Origin: Flavonifractor sp052065355
Lineage (GTDB): Bacteria > Bacillota > Clostridia > Oscillospirales > Oscillospiraceae
Assembly: GCF_052065355.1 (NCBI RefSeq)
Contig: NZ_JBQHUF010000001.1
Location: 124,001 to 188,000, forward strand
Direction of reading: 5' to 3'
DNA: 64,000 bases
Below, piece after piece: positions 52,769 to 61,110 of this stretch (position 1 is the stretch's first letter; each line of letters opens with the position of its first letter). The notes beneath the pieces are model-generated. The model was not told the DNA's origin and ran no database searches. It worked only from the letters and a program-made list of their open reading frames with translations. The translations under genes were made by a program, and so were the position numbers.

Positions 52769-54544
52769 TCAGATGACATGATATTCCTTTAGCAGCTTCT
52801 CCACATCCGTACCAGAGATTTTTTTCAGCACTTCCTTCAATGCCATCCGCTCTTTTAAGCCCAAATGCATATCTGTGATCTTCCGGCCGTCCCTCAACTG
52901 TACCGTTGCATTGAGCAGGTCTCGAACATCGAAGGTACTGCCCCAGACCTCTGGCACTCCCCGGTCGATGTCCAGCAGGGTATATACCGCCTCCATGCCG
53001 GTACGCATGGAGTATTCCGTAGTGAAGATGGTATCTCGGGGGGTCTCGGCGAACTGACCGATGAAGGCAAAATTGACAGCCTCCCTGGGCACCACATCCG
53101 GTCGGTCCCCCGCCGCCCGGGGCATAAAGAAGGCGGTGATATAGGGCATCATGCAGGGGACAGTATTGGCGCTGCACTCGGCCAGAGACTCAATTTCCCC
53201 CTCAGGTACACCCAAGTGGTAGAGCCACTCCATGCAGATCTCCTTGCCGGTACACTCCCGCATGGGCTTTTTCACATAGTTGCCGGGCTTATCGCTGAAC
53301 AGACCGTAGATCCAGCCCACCAGCTGGCCCTTGGGCTGGCTGCGGAACTGGGGTTGGCGGTTGAAGGTCCAACTCAAAAGCCAGTTGGAATCCTTCACGG
53401 TGACGATGCCGCCGGTGACCACCTTGCCGCTGAAAGGATCCCGCTGACAGATTTTTTGAATATAGGGCGGAATTTTGTCATCCAAGGTGGTGACGGTGGC
53501 GCTCATCCAGTTGCTCTTCTCCGGATCGCCGCAGAACTTCTCGGGATGACCGAAGGAAGGATCCTGGGCCGCGATGCGCCGCCACATATCCCAGCCGCCA
53601 CCCTCTTTCAGCTCCGGCTTGTAAGGAGCGGGAGTGTTCTGAGAACCCAGAGCAGAGTTCTCCACGCAGCCACCCGGTGTGATAAAGACCAGATCCTGCT
53701 CAATAAGATCGATCTGTTCCTCTCCGGTTTCAAACTGCAAGGTGAGGCGACGAGCAAGCTTTTGACCGGCGCGAATGTCAAACTCCACATCAATAACCTT
53801 GGTATTGTAGTGGAACTGTACGCCTGCCTTCTCCAGATAGGTCACCATGGGCAGGATCATGGATTCGTACTGATTGTAACGGGTAAAGCGGAGAGCCTTG
53901 AAGTCGGGTAAACCGCCAATGTGATGGATGAAGCGACGGAGGTAGAGCTTCATCTCCAGGGCACTGTGCCAATTTTCGAAAGCGAACATGGTGCGCCAGT
54001 AGAGCCAGAAGTTGGAGTTCAGCACCTCGTCACTAAAGTAGTCTGTGATGGGCTTGTCGTAGAGCTCCTCGTCGGGGGTGAAGAACAGCTTCATGATCTC
54101 CATGGCCCCGGCGTCGGACAGGCCGAACTTCCCGTCGGTGTGACCGTCCTCCCCACGGTTCTGGGTGGCCCGCATGAGGGAGTAGTTGGGGTCCCGTTTG
54201 TTGAGATAGTAGTACTCGTCCAGCACGCTCAGTTCCGGGTTCTCAATGGAGGGAATGGATCGAAACAGGTCCCACATCACCTCGAAGTGGTTGTCCATCT
54301 CACGGCCGCCCCGCATCACATACCCCAAGCCCGGGTACTCCCAGCCGTCGCAGGCCCCGCCGGGGATAGGATCCTTCTCAAAGATATGGATGCGTTTTCC
54401 CGGCATCTGCCCATCTCTCACCAAGTAGCAGGCAGCAGTCAAAGCTGCCAGACCGGTTCCAACAATATAGGCAGATTTTCGTTCCACACCCTCCGGTTTG
54501 AGTGGCCGAACAAAAGCTTCATAGTTTCCACTGGAATAATACAT
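52769..54544 (-). CDS. ohyA: Oleate hydratase
   Basis: A 591-residue FAD protein that adds water to cis-9 unsaturated fatty acids (oleate to 10-hydroxystearate). This serves membrane detoxification and is common in gut bacteria. The FAD-binding start SAYIVGTGLAALTAACYLVRDG, the KDPIPGGACDGWEYPGLGYVMRGGREMDNHFE catalytic region and the FAFENWHSALEMKLYLRRFIHH block are diagnostic. The length is normal. AAGGAGG lies 7 bases before the ATG. It is next to a TetR gene in the same direction, and its composition is nearer to the core than that of its neighbours. Confidence 0.95.
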   Translation of the reverse strand: MYYSSGNYEAFVRPLKPEGVERKSAYIVGTGLAALTAACYLVRDGQMPGKRIHIFEKDPIPGGACDGWEYPGLGYVMRGGREMDNHFEVMWDLFRSIPSIENPELSVLDEYYYLNKRDPNYSLMRATQNRGEDGHTDGKFGLSDAGAMEIMKLFFTPDEELYDKPITDYFSDEVLNSNFWLYWRTMFAFENWHSALEMKLYLRRFIHHIGGLPDFKALRFTRYNQYESMILPMVTYLEKAGVQFHYNTKVIDVEFDIRAGQKLARRLTLQFETGEEQIDLIEQDLVFITPGGCVENSALGSQNTPAPYKPELKEGGGWDMWRRIAAQDPSFGHPEKFCGDPEKSNWMSATVTTLDDKIPPYIQKICQRDPFSGKVVTGGIVTVKDSNWLLSWTFNRQPQFRSQPKGQLVGWIYGLFSDKPGNYVKKPMRECTGKEICMEWLYHLGVPEGEIESLAECSANTVPCMMPYITAFFMPRAAGDRPDVVPREAVNFAFIGQFAETPRDTIFTTEYSMRTGMEAVYTLLDIDRGVPEVWGSTFDVRDLLNATVQLRDGRKITDMHLGLKERMALKEVLKKISGTDVEKLLKEYHVI

Positions 54545-54577
54545 TCAAATGACCTCCTTCGTCATTTCTTTGCCTTC

Positions 54578-54606
54578 ATTGTATCTTTTCTCCAATGTCC
54601 AAACAA
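54578..54606 (-). promoter_or_regulatory. Promoter of ohyA
   Basis: TTGTTT, 17 bases, TACAAT, between the TetR terminator and ohyA. The gene is therefore transcribed on its own as well. Confidence 0.65.
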
Positions 54607-54610
54607 TAAA

Positions 54611-54656
54611 CAAAGCCTCTCGGATGATGAAAATTACATCATCCGAGAGGCTTTGT
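54611..54656 (-). terminator. Terminator after the TetR gene
   Basis: An 18-bp perfect stem (54612-54629 with 54637-54654), just after the regulator gene and before the ohyA promoter. Confidence 0.85.
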
Positions 54657-54667
54657 AAAAAGTTTTA

Positions 54668-55249
54668 TCATTCCAGCTCTTTTGATAAAATTGGTGTCTC
54701 TGCCATATTTTTAATAGCTAAAAGAAGTTGGCCATGTATCATCTGACTCACCCGACTGACAAATATTTTCGGATCTTCTTTCATTCCATACTTGACCCAC
54801 TCCAACATGATACCCACAAATCCATGTTTGTAAAAATCGGCGATATACTGTTTGTTTTCGAGAGAAATGGAGTAGTCCTTGGATAGTTCACATACAACAT
54901 CAAACAGCAAATCATAAACAACTCGGCAAAGATAATTCTCAATTTTTTCTCGCTGGATGGAGTGATACACACCTTCCACAAATGCCCTATTCTCCCTTGT
55001 TGCGCAGCATAAAGCGAGAAAACCTTCCTGCCAAGTTTTATAATTTTTTCGTCCTTGTATGGCCTTAGCACCTTCTTCTTGGCATATCCAATCAATGAGA
55101 TCAAAGATATCTTGGAAATGATAATAGAATGTCATGCGGTTGATGCCGCAGGCTTCCGTAATATCAGCAATCGTGATTTTAGACAGAGGCTTTTGTGTCA
55201 TAATACATTTCAACGCCATAGCCATTGCCCATTTTGTTGTTTGAGACAT
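54668..55249 (-). CDS. TetR/AcrR-family regulator beside oleate hydratase
   Basis: A 193-residue regulator. The N-terminal helix-turn-helix contains PLSKITIADITEACGINRMTFYYHF. The C-terminal domain has the pattern of the TetR_C_8 group (dihydroxyacetone-kinase-regulator-like), with a Phe/Tyr-rich core. It is the natural candidate to control ohyA, perhaps sensing fatty acids; this is inference from position. AT-rich, unlike the core genome. Confidence 0.88.
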   Translation of the reverse strand: MSQTTKWAMAMALKCIMTQKPLSKITIADITEACGINRMTFYYHFQDIFDLIDWICQEEGAKAIQGRKNYKTWQEGFLALCCATRENRAFVEGVYHSIQREKIENYLCRVVYDLLFDVVCELSKDYSISLENKQYIADFYKHGFVGIMLEWVKYGMKEDPKIFVSRVSQMIHGQLLLAIKNMAETPILSKELE

Positions 55250-55485
55250 TGTTATCTCACCCCTTATGTTAAGTATAGCATGATTTACAAGGTGTGAAAA
55301 GTAATTATCCTCTTTTGATGAGCATTTACTAACAATTATGTCGTGATATGCGCCATTTCTGGGAGGGCCAAAATTACGGAAGACTTTTTTAGATGAAGCA
55401 TTAGATTCTGTGCCTCCTTACAAAGTTTACCAGCACTGGCATAGTTCAAAAATTTCCCTTTCAAAAAGGAATGTTAAAACCACTT
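55250..55485. other. AT-rich intergenic stretch, probable left border of the mobile element
   Basis: 236 bases without a credible gene. It carries the TetR promoter at its left side (TTTTCA-17-TATACT, weak) and then changes to higher GC at about 55480. The element border should be in here. Confidence 0.4.
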
Positions 55486-56376
55486 CTAAAGTAACTTTTC
55501 TTCTTGCTTGTCATCCAATTCTGCCTCCAACCGGTACCGGCAAAGCCCAAAGCCTGTTTCAGATCGCTCTAAAATGGTCTCTGGGATCTGCCTGAGATAC
55601 TTCCGCCCAAAGCTGGTGGTGCCGAAATATGCGTCAAAGTTGGCCACCGGCAGCACCACCCAGTCGGAGTCCTCCGTCTTGTTGGCAAAGTAGTAGGCCA
55701 CCAGCGTCTCCACCATCTCCACGGGAACGCCCTTGGGCGTGAGGCTGCGAAGTCGCTCCACCAGCGCAGGCGAAAGTTCCGGATCTTCGCTGCCAAGCGG
55801 CCCAAGTTCCAGCGCCTGGGCCAGAAAACTGTCAAACCGCAGGCCCCACTGCCCCTTGGTGGTGGGGGCGAACAGGGGGATCTGCATCTGGATCACCTTG
55901 TCCCGCCAGGCCTGGTCAAAGCCTTTCTCAATGGCAACACACTTCTTCTGGGCGCTGCTGGATACCCGCTCCGGATTTTCCCGCACAAAGGCCGCCACCC
56001 GATGCACATGCCTATGGAACCATCCGCTACCGTTTTCATCCACAAGGCTGGGGAATTCAGAATGAAGGTCCCCAAAATCACTACCGAACTGCCACGCCTC
56101 CCGGGGCGTGGCGTTTTTGTTGCTTGGCACACTGCACCAGGCGCACAGGCCCCGCTTGGCATAGTCTATGCGTTCCCGGGGTGCTTCGGCGGAGCTGCCA
56201 TTCTCGTTATGAAACAGAAACCCTCTCGCCAGGATGGTCAATACCCGGTTGAGCCCCTCGAAATCTAAAATAGTCTCAAAGGTAAAGCGGCCCAAATAGG
56301 TGGTGTCCTGCTTGTTCCTGGCGGTGTAGTTTACCACACCGATGTAGTCCTGAAACTCCTTCCACTCATTCAGCAT
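55486..56376 (-). CDS. Partner protein of the polymerase-like gene, unknown
   Basis: A 296-residue soluble protein starting MLNEWKEFQDYIGVVNYTAR, overlapping the end of the polymerase-like gene by 11 bases, with GGAGGTGG 3-4 bases upstream, so translation is coupled. A CAWCSVP segment (near 75), a His-rich segment WFHRHVHRVAAFV and an alpha-rich C-terminal half are visible. I recognise no family. The tight coupling suggests the two products act together. Confidence 0.75.
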   Translation of the reverse strand: MLNEWKEFQDYIGVVNYTARNKQDTTYLGRFTFETILDFEGLNRVLTILARGFLFHNENGSSAEAPRERIDYAKRGLCAWCSVPSNKNATPREAWQFGSDFGDLHSEFPSLVDENGSGWFHRHVHRVAAFVRENPERVSSSAQKKCVAIEKGFDQAWRDKVIQMQIPLFAPTTKGQWGLRFDSFLAQALELGPLGSEDPELSPALVERLRSLTPKGVPVEMVETLVAYYFANKTEDSDWVVLPVANFDAYFGTTSFGRKYLRQIPETILERSETGFGLCRYRLEAELDDKQEEKLL

Positions 56377-59300
56377 GGTCCACCTCCAGAACATGTTCCT
56401 CAATGTGGTCCTGCAGCAGGTCCCACAGCAGGTTCCGCTTACCCAGGGCCACCACATAGGGCGCCGCCAGGCTGGGCCGGACAATCTTGTCCAGCAGCTT
56501 GCGGCAGACCTTGGACACTACGGCCCGCTCGTTGCCGCTGAAGGGGGCAGACAGATAGGCCTCCATCATCTTCTGGAAGGCCGGGGAGTCCGCCGGGCGG
56601 CGGAGCTGCTTCCGTTCCCGGGCTGTCGCCAGATCGTCCATATCACAGACCAAATCTCCCAGCAGACGGAACCCGCCGTGGCGGAAGTCGGTCAGAAGAT
56701 CATAGTAGTCCGCCGCCTCCGGCAGATGCCCTTGCAGAAATGTTTCTCTCTGTGCTTCTGTCATCAGGTGCCACTGCTGGTCCACGATGGCCTTTCGCAG
56801 AGCGGCGATGCGCTCCGGGGAAAGCTGCTGAAAGAAGGCGTACAACTCGTCGCTGTCGAAGAGCTCCTCTTGTCCTCTGGCGTAGAGGATGCGATCAATG
56901 TCCGTTTTTCGCTGCTGCCCCTTGGCAGGAGCGCGGCAGGCCCGGATGCGGGAGAGGCAGTGCTCGTAGTCCCACAGCAAGGCAGAAACAGAAGAAAGTG
57001 TTTTCTCATCCAGCTGCCTCTTCCAGTTTCGCTCCTGGGCGAAGGTGAATAGTTCGCTATCCTTCGCTGGTTTCTCCTGAATCTTGGGCGTATTGCGCTC
57101 CAGCTGGCGTGCCAGCCAGGGCAGCCGCTCCACCGGGGAGTCCACGGTGTCCCAGTCAATCCCGGCAAAGAAGGTCTCCAACCGCTCCCGGTGGGTGGGC
57201 TCATACCAGGCGCGGCGGCGCTCCTCCGCACGCTCCAACAGATATTTGTACTGCAGGAAGGGAGTGCGCTTTACCTTCCGTCCACCCAGAAATTCATCCA
57301 GATTGGGCCGTACACCGGTCTTGGCCGCGTCGATCTCCAGCCCGCTGTAAATGGCCAGGGCCTCCAAGTCCCGGCTGCACCGCTTGCGCTCCTCCGGGTC
57401 GGCGTGGTCGTTGTAGGCGATGACGCTGCGGTCCAGGGCGGCGTTGCAGATCTGCCCGATACGGGCGGCAAAGGTGTTCTCTACCGTCTGAAAACGAGCC
57501 TGCCAGTCGTTGGCGTCGGACTTGGGTGCGGACAAGGACGGAATTTTCAGCAGGGGCAGGTTGGCGTTGTTGGAGAGCTGCTGATGGACATCGTAATCAT
57601 AGTTCCGCTTCACACAGCGGTTCAGGATGGGATCGGCAATGGTCTTGATGAGGTCGCCGTCGTAGTCAGCGCCGCCCAGCCGCTCTGCTGCCAAACTGTC
57701 AGCGGACACCATGACCACATCGGTGAGGTGGCCCAGGTAGTGTTGGCGCAGTTCGTCTCCCTCTGGATACACCGACAGCTGCAATTCCTCGTTCCGGGCG
57801 ATGTGGGGATTGCGGAGAAGGGTGCAGCTGTCCTCATGGTCATAGGCCGCACCGGGTGCAAAGAAGCTGTCCTCCGCAAAGAAATCTCCCATCACCTGAT
57901 TGCAGAAGTCCCGCTCACCGGGCAATTGGAACACACGGGGCGCGATCAGCTGCCGCAGCAGTTCCAGCAGGTCACCTGAGAGGAAACGGTTGTCCCCTGG
58001 CACCAGAAGTCGCCCAACGGCGTAACCTCGGAGAATCTTCCGGGCCTGCCCATCCAGCTGTTCCGCATAAATAGGTTCCCGAATAAACTTCGGGTTTTTC
58101 TCCAACACCCGGGCCATGATGTTCGCCCGGCTTCCCCTGGGCTGGCTCAGGCCCCGGCGAAAGTATTCCTGCTGATATGCTTCATTGGCACGAAAGTTAT
58201 AGTAGGCCGTCTCGGTGGCCTTGGTCAGCCACTGACGAGGATCATCCTCCGGACTGTGGTCCCAGCCTTCCGGCAGGTCAGCGGGGCGGAACTCCTCCGG
58301 CTGAATGGAGAGGGTGGAGAGGGACTGGTAGTTGAGCTCTACCAGCTCCTCCGGCTCCGTCTTACTCAGGTTGGTGATGTACAGGGCGTGGTTGTAGTCC
58401 CGGAAGGCGTCCCAATAGTCCTCCCAGGTCATACCGTTCTCCCGCAGCCATCCGTATGCCTTGAACTGACTGCGGGTGAGAATGATGTCCACACTGCGGA
58501 CGGGGTGTGCCTTGCCCCAGATGTCCAAGATGCTCTGGGTACCGCTTCTCTTCAAAAAGTCTTTGAAATCCACCTGATGGAGCATCCCCTTGATGTAGGG
58601 CATACGGATCTGGAAGGAGGTGTGGGTGTGGATGCCGCAGCAAGCCTTGTCTACTACCTCTGCATACTCTTTGGAGATGAGGCCCACGCCGTCAAAGCAG
58701 GTGATGTCCAGATCTTCCAGTGTATCCGCCCGATAGAAGGTTCCCGGCTCTCTGCCTTCCCGCAGGGTGATGACGGAGGCTCGCTCCACTCTCTTGGTTG
58801 GATTGTCTATGACGATGACCCGGTGTTTTTTGTCAATGTGGATGCCGTCCACCCGGGTTCCGCTGGAGAACATGAGACCGTTGTAGGCGTAGAGTTTACT
58901 GAGCTGGCAGCGATCCAGTTCCATGTTCAGCATGATCCGCTGGCGCATGGGTTCATACAGATCCGCCCGGATGAAGGAGAGCCGGGACTGGCGGCTCATG
59001 CTGGCGGAGCGTTCAAAAGCCACATAGCGGTGTGGGCCGCTGCCGAAGTCCAGAGTGATCCCCTCGGGACGGAACATGTCTCTGGCCTTCTCCCGGCGGG
59101 CCTGCTGCGTCCTTCCGGTTCCACGCCGGTCAAAGATCCCGGCGAAGTCCATATAGAACAGCACATCGGAAAGCAATGTGACTTTCTCATCGCCACGCTC
59201 CCGCCAGCCCTCCCCGTGGAGTTGGTACATCAGCTGATGGAACATGGCGCAGCTGTCCTGCTCGTGCTTGGCACCCGGTACCTTGCAGTGCTCGGTGGCA

Positions 59301-59395
59301 CTGCGGTTCAGAGCAAAGATGTAAACGCCGTCTTTCTCCGCGGCATAGCTCATCACTGCCCGGGCAGAGAGTTCGTAGATCTGATAGGTCGCCAT
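56366..59395 (-). CDS. Two-barrel RNA polymerase of the cellular RdRP (QDE-1/RDR, YonO) type
   Basis: A 1009-residue protein, annotated here from motifs. In order it shows FDGVGLIS (234-241), FQIRMPYIKGML (261-272) with a candidate catalytic Lys K269, TRSQFKAY (307-314) with K312, and GADYDGD (575-581) with D577, D579 and D581. This matches the F-DGxG, QIRxxGxKG, RPSxxKF and DbDGD series of eukaryotic RNA-dependent RNA polymerases. There the Lys belong to the first double-psi barrel and the Asp triad to the second. Between them, RNPHIARNEELQL and GHLTDVVMVSADSL also follow that family's spacing. The C-terminal 400 residues are helical. It opens a two-gene operon divergent from the rep/mob genes. 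Whether it reads DNA or RNA is unknown. Confidence 0.82.
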   Translation of the reverse strand: MATYQIYELSARAVMSYAAEKDGVYIFALNRSATEHCKVPGAKHEQDSCAMFHQLMYQLHGEGWRERGDEKVTLLSDVLFYMDFAGIFDRRGTGRTQQARREKARDMFRPEGITLDFGSGPHRYVAFERSASMSRQSRLSFIRADLYEPMRQRIMLNMELDRCQLSKLYAYNGLMFSSGTRVDGIHIDKKHRVIVIDNPTKRVERASVITLREGREPGTFYRADTLEDLDITCFDGVGLISKEYAEVVDKACCGIHTHTSFQIRMPYIKGMLHQVDFKDFLKRSGTQSILDIWGKAHPVRSVDIILTRSQFKAYGWLRENGMTWEDYWDAFRDYNHALYITNLSKTEPEELVELNYQSLSTLSIQPEEFRPADLPEGWDHSPEDDPRQWLTKATETAYYNFRANEAYQQEYFRRGLSQPRGSRANIMARVLEKNPKFIREPIYAEQLDGQARKILRGYAVGRLLVPGDNRFLSGDLLELLRQLIAPRVFQLPGERDFCNQVMGDFFAEDSFFAPGAAYDHEDSCTLLRNPHIARNEELQLSVYPEGDELRQHYLGHLTDVVMVSADSLAAERLGGADYDGDLIKTIADPILNRCVKRNYDYDVHQQLSNNANLPLLKIPSLSAPKSDANDWQARFQTVENTFAARIGQICNAALDRSVIAYNDHADPEERKRCSRDLEALAIYSGLEIDAAKTGVRPNLDEFLGGRKVKRTPFLQYKYLLERAEERRRAWYEPTHRERLETFFAGIDWDTVDSPVERLPWLARQLERNTPKIQEKPAKDSELFTFAQERNWKRQLDEKTLSSVSALLWDYEHCLSRIRACRAPAKGQQRKTDIDRILYARGQEELFDSDELYAFFQQLSPERIAALRKAIVDQQWHLMTEAQRETFLQGHLPEAADYYDLLTDFRHGGFRLLGDLVCDMDDLATARERKQLRRPADSPAFQKMMEAYLSAPFSGNERAVVSKVCRKLLDKIVRPSLAAPYVVALGKRNLLWDLLQDHIEEHVLEVDHAE

Positions 59396-59415
59396 TGGCT
59401 CACCTCCGTTTGCTC

Positions 59416-59443
59416 CATTCTACCATAAACCATTTCAAAATCA
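59416..59443 (-). promoter_or_regulatory. Likely promoter of the polymerase operon
   Basis: TTGATT, about 16 bases, TAGAAT, upstream of GGAGGTG and the start codon. On the other strand a hairpin (CTCCCAC/GTGGGAG followed by T5, 59458-59487) lies just before the RepA-like gene and could attenuate it. Confidence 0.5.
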
Positions 59444-59517
59444 AAATGAATACTACTCCCACTTCTATTGAGGTGGGAGCTTTTTGTATTCAAATTTTTG
59501 AAACGGAGGTACCAAAC

Positions 59518-60594
59518 ATGAACAACAAAATGAACCATCCCCTGATCACAGTGGACGGCAGAACCCTGATGGATCGCCCACTGGAGCCGCCCAATTTTGT
59601 GGTGGACACCCTGATCTCTCAGGGTCTGCACATCCTGGCGGGCTCACCAAAGGTGGGTAAGTCCTGGTTGGCTCTGTGGCTGGCGGTGACGGTGGCCAAG
59701 GGAGAACCGGTGTGGAACATGAGCACCAAGCAGGGCACCACCCTCTATCTCTGTCTGGAGGATTCCGTCCTCCGCATCCAGAATCGACTCTTTGAAATCA
59801 CTGAGGATGCACCAGACAGCGTCCACTTCTGCACAGAGTGTGCGCTCATCGGCCAAGGGTTGGAGGAGCAGGTGGACGCATTTGTCGCCGCACACCTGGA
59901 CACCGTGCTGGTCATTATCGACACCCTGCAGATGGTCCGTCCGATCCACGACGCCACCTACGCCAATGACTACCGGGATCTGTCTGTGCTCAAGCGGCTG
60001 GCGGACAAGCACGGCATTGCCATCCTGCTCATCCACCATCTGCGGAAAGAAAAGGCGGAAGATGTGTTCCACCGGATCTCCGGGACCACTGCTATCAGTG
60101 GTGCGGTGGATTCCAGTTTCACACTGGTGGAAGAAAAGCGGGGCAGCGGCAGAGCCAGACTGACCTGCGTGGGCCGGGACATCGAATACCGGGAGCTGGA
60201 GCTTCGACGCAGCGAGGAAAATGTGTGGGAGTTGGTTTCGGATAGCAGAGAAGAACCCGTGCTGCGTGAGGATCGGATCGTCGTTCTCCTCTCTGCATTT
60301 ATGAGTACCAGAACAATATTTATCGGCACTCCCACGGAGCTCTCCGAAAAGATCGACCCTGATAAGGCTGAAGGGGTAACGCCTAAAAAGATTTCAAGGC
60401 TGATCCTGCAAAGCGTTGAGGCCCTAAGGAAGAACGGAATTGCTGCAGTGGTCCGCCGAAGCAACGGCAAGCGTGTAATCGAGCTGAATCGTGCCGATAG
60501 TGTCGATTTGGAGGGTGCCGAAGAAATCGTCCCTATCGACCCTGTCGAGGCGCTGTGCGGCGATTTGCGGGCGGTTTCCGGGTGCGGCAAGTAA
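59518..60594 (+). CDS. RepA-like AAA/RecA-fold ATPase
   Basis: A 358-residue protein of the plasmid RepA / AAA_25 type, probably a replicative helicase or loader of the element. Walker A is AGSPKVGKSWLA and Walker B LVIIDTLQM. HLRKEKAEDVFHRISGTTAISGAVD is the conserved RecA-like C-part. A C-terminal winged-helix-like region (GVTPKKISRLILQSVEALRK) follows. ACGGAGGT 7 bases before the ATG; the longer frame upstream starts inside the polymerase promoter. First gene of the rightward rep-mob set. Confidence 0.88.
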   Translation: MNNKMNHPLITVDGRTLMDRPLEPPNFVVDTLISQGLHILAGSPKVGKSWLALWLAVTVAKGEPVWNMSTKQGTTLYLCLEDSVLRIQNRLFEITEDAPDSVHFCTECALIGQGLEEQVDAFVAAHLDTVLVIIDTLQMVRPIHDATYANDYRDLSVLKRLADKHGIAILLIHHLRKEKAEDVFHRISGTTAISGAVDSSFTLVEEKRGSGRARLTCVGRDIEYRELELRRSEENVWELVSDSREEPVLREDRIVVLLSAFMSTRTIFIGTPTELSEKIDPDKAEGVTPKKISRLILQSVEALRKNGIAAVVRRSNGKRVIELNRADSVDLEGAEEIVPIDPVEALCGDLRAVSGCGK

Positions 60595-60795
60595 ACTCCC
60601 GCAAGGCAAAAGAAACGCCGTGTTGGGCCGCTTGTGGCCCAAGGAGGAGCGCGGGTGTTCGGTGCGGGAGAATCACCTCCTTGGAGGTGGCCAGCATCGC
60701 GTTTGTCTGGTCAACGGCACAGCCGCCGCCCGCCTTCCGCATAATTTCCGGGCAGAAGCCCGGACCCACTTTATCTGTGATTTAGAGGAAACGAC
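60595..60795 (+). other. Candidate oriT / noncoding region before mobC
   Basis: 201 bases with no credible gene on either strand. It contains inverted repeats GGGCCGCTTGTGGCCC and CCTCCTTGGAGG, directly upstream of the relaxosome genes, which is where the transfer origin of mobilizable elements usually lies. The nick site is not identified. Confidence 0.5.
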
Positions 60796-61107
60796 ATGAA
60801 AAAAGATATCAAATTCAGCACCAGGATGGCATCCGAAGACCGTGAGGCCATCAAGGAATTGGCGAAACGCTCCGGGATGTCCATGAGCGATTATGTGACG
60901 GCCTGCTGTCTGGGAAAGCAGGTTGTGGTCATCGATGGACTGAAAGAAGTGCTCAAGGAGCTGAAGTCAATCGGCAGAAATCTGAATCAACTCGTCACCC
61001 TGGCGCACATGGGACGCGTCACGGCGATCAACCTGGACGGTGTACGCCAGGCATTCTCTGAACTCTGCGTTGCTGTCCGGCTGATTCTGGAACGAAGGCG
61101 GTGGTGA
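60796..61107 (+). CDS. mobC: MobC-type relaxosome protein
   Basis: A 103-residue ribbon-helix-helix-like protein that helps the relaxase open DNA at oriT. The N-terminal part KDIKFSTRMASEDREAIKELAKRSGMSMSDYV and the C-terminal LKSIGRNLNQLVTLAHMGRV are typical of MobC. AGAGGAAACGAC before the ATG. The relaxase gene starts 3 bases later. Confidence 0.92.
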   Translation: MKKDIKFSTRMASEDREAIKELAKRSGMSMSDYVTACCLGKQVVVIDGLKEVLKELKSIGRNLNQLVTLAHMGRVTAINLDGVRQAFSELCVAVRLILERRRW

Positions 61108-61110
61108 AAA

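Noticed and set aside
56366..59395. Multi-subunit RNA polymerase beta-prime fragment or phage T7-type polymerase
   Set aside because: The aspartate motif is GADYDGD, not NADFDGD within rpoC context, and the upstream QIR..KG and FDGVG blocks are those of the RdRP/YonO group; no T7-type motifs are seen.
60491..60799. A 102-codon frame between the RepA-like gene and mobC
   Set aside because: It begins inside the RepA-like gene in another frame, has no ribosome site and no protein-like composition; the region fits an oriT better.
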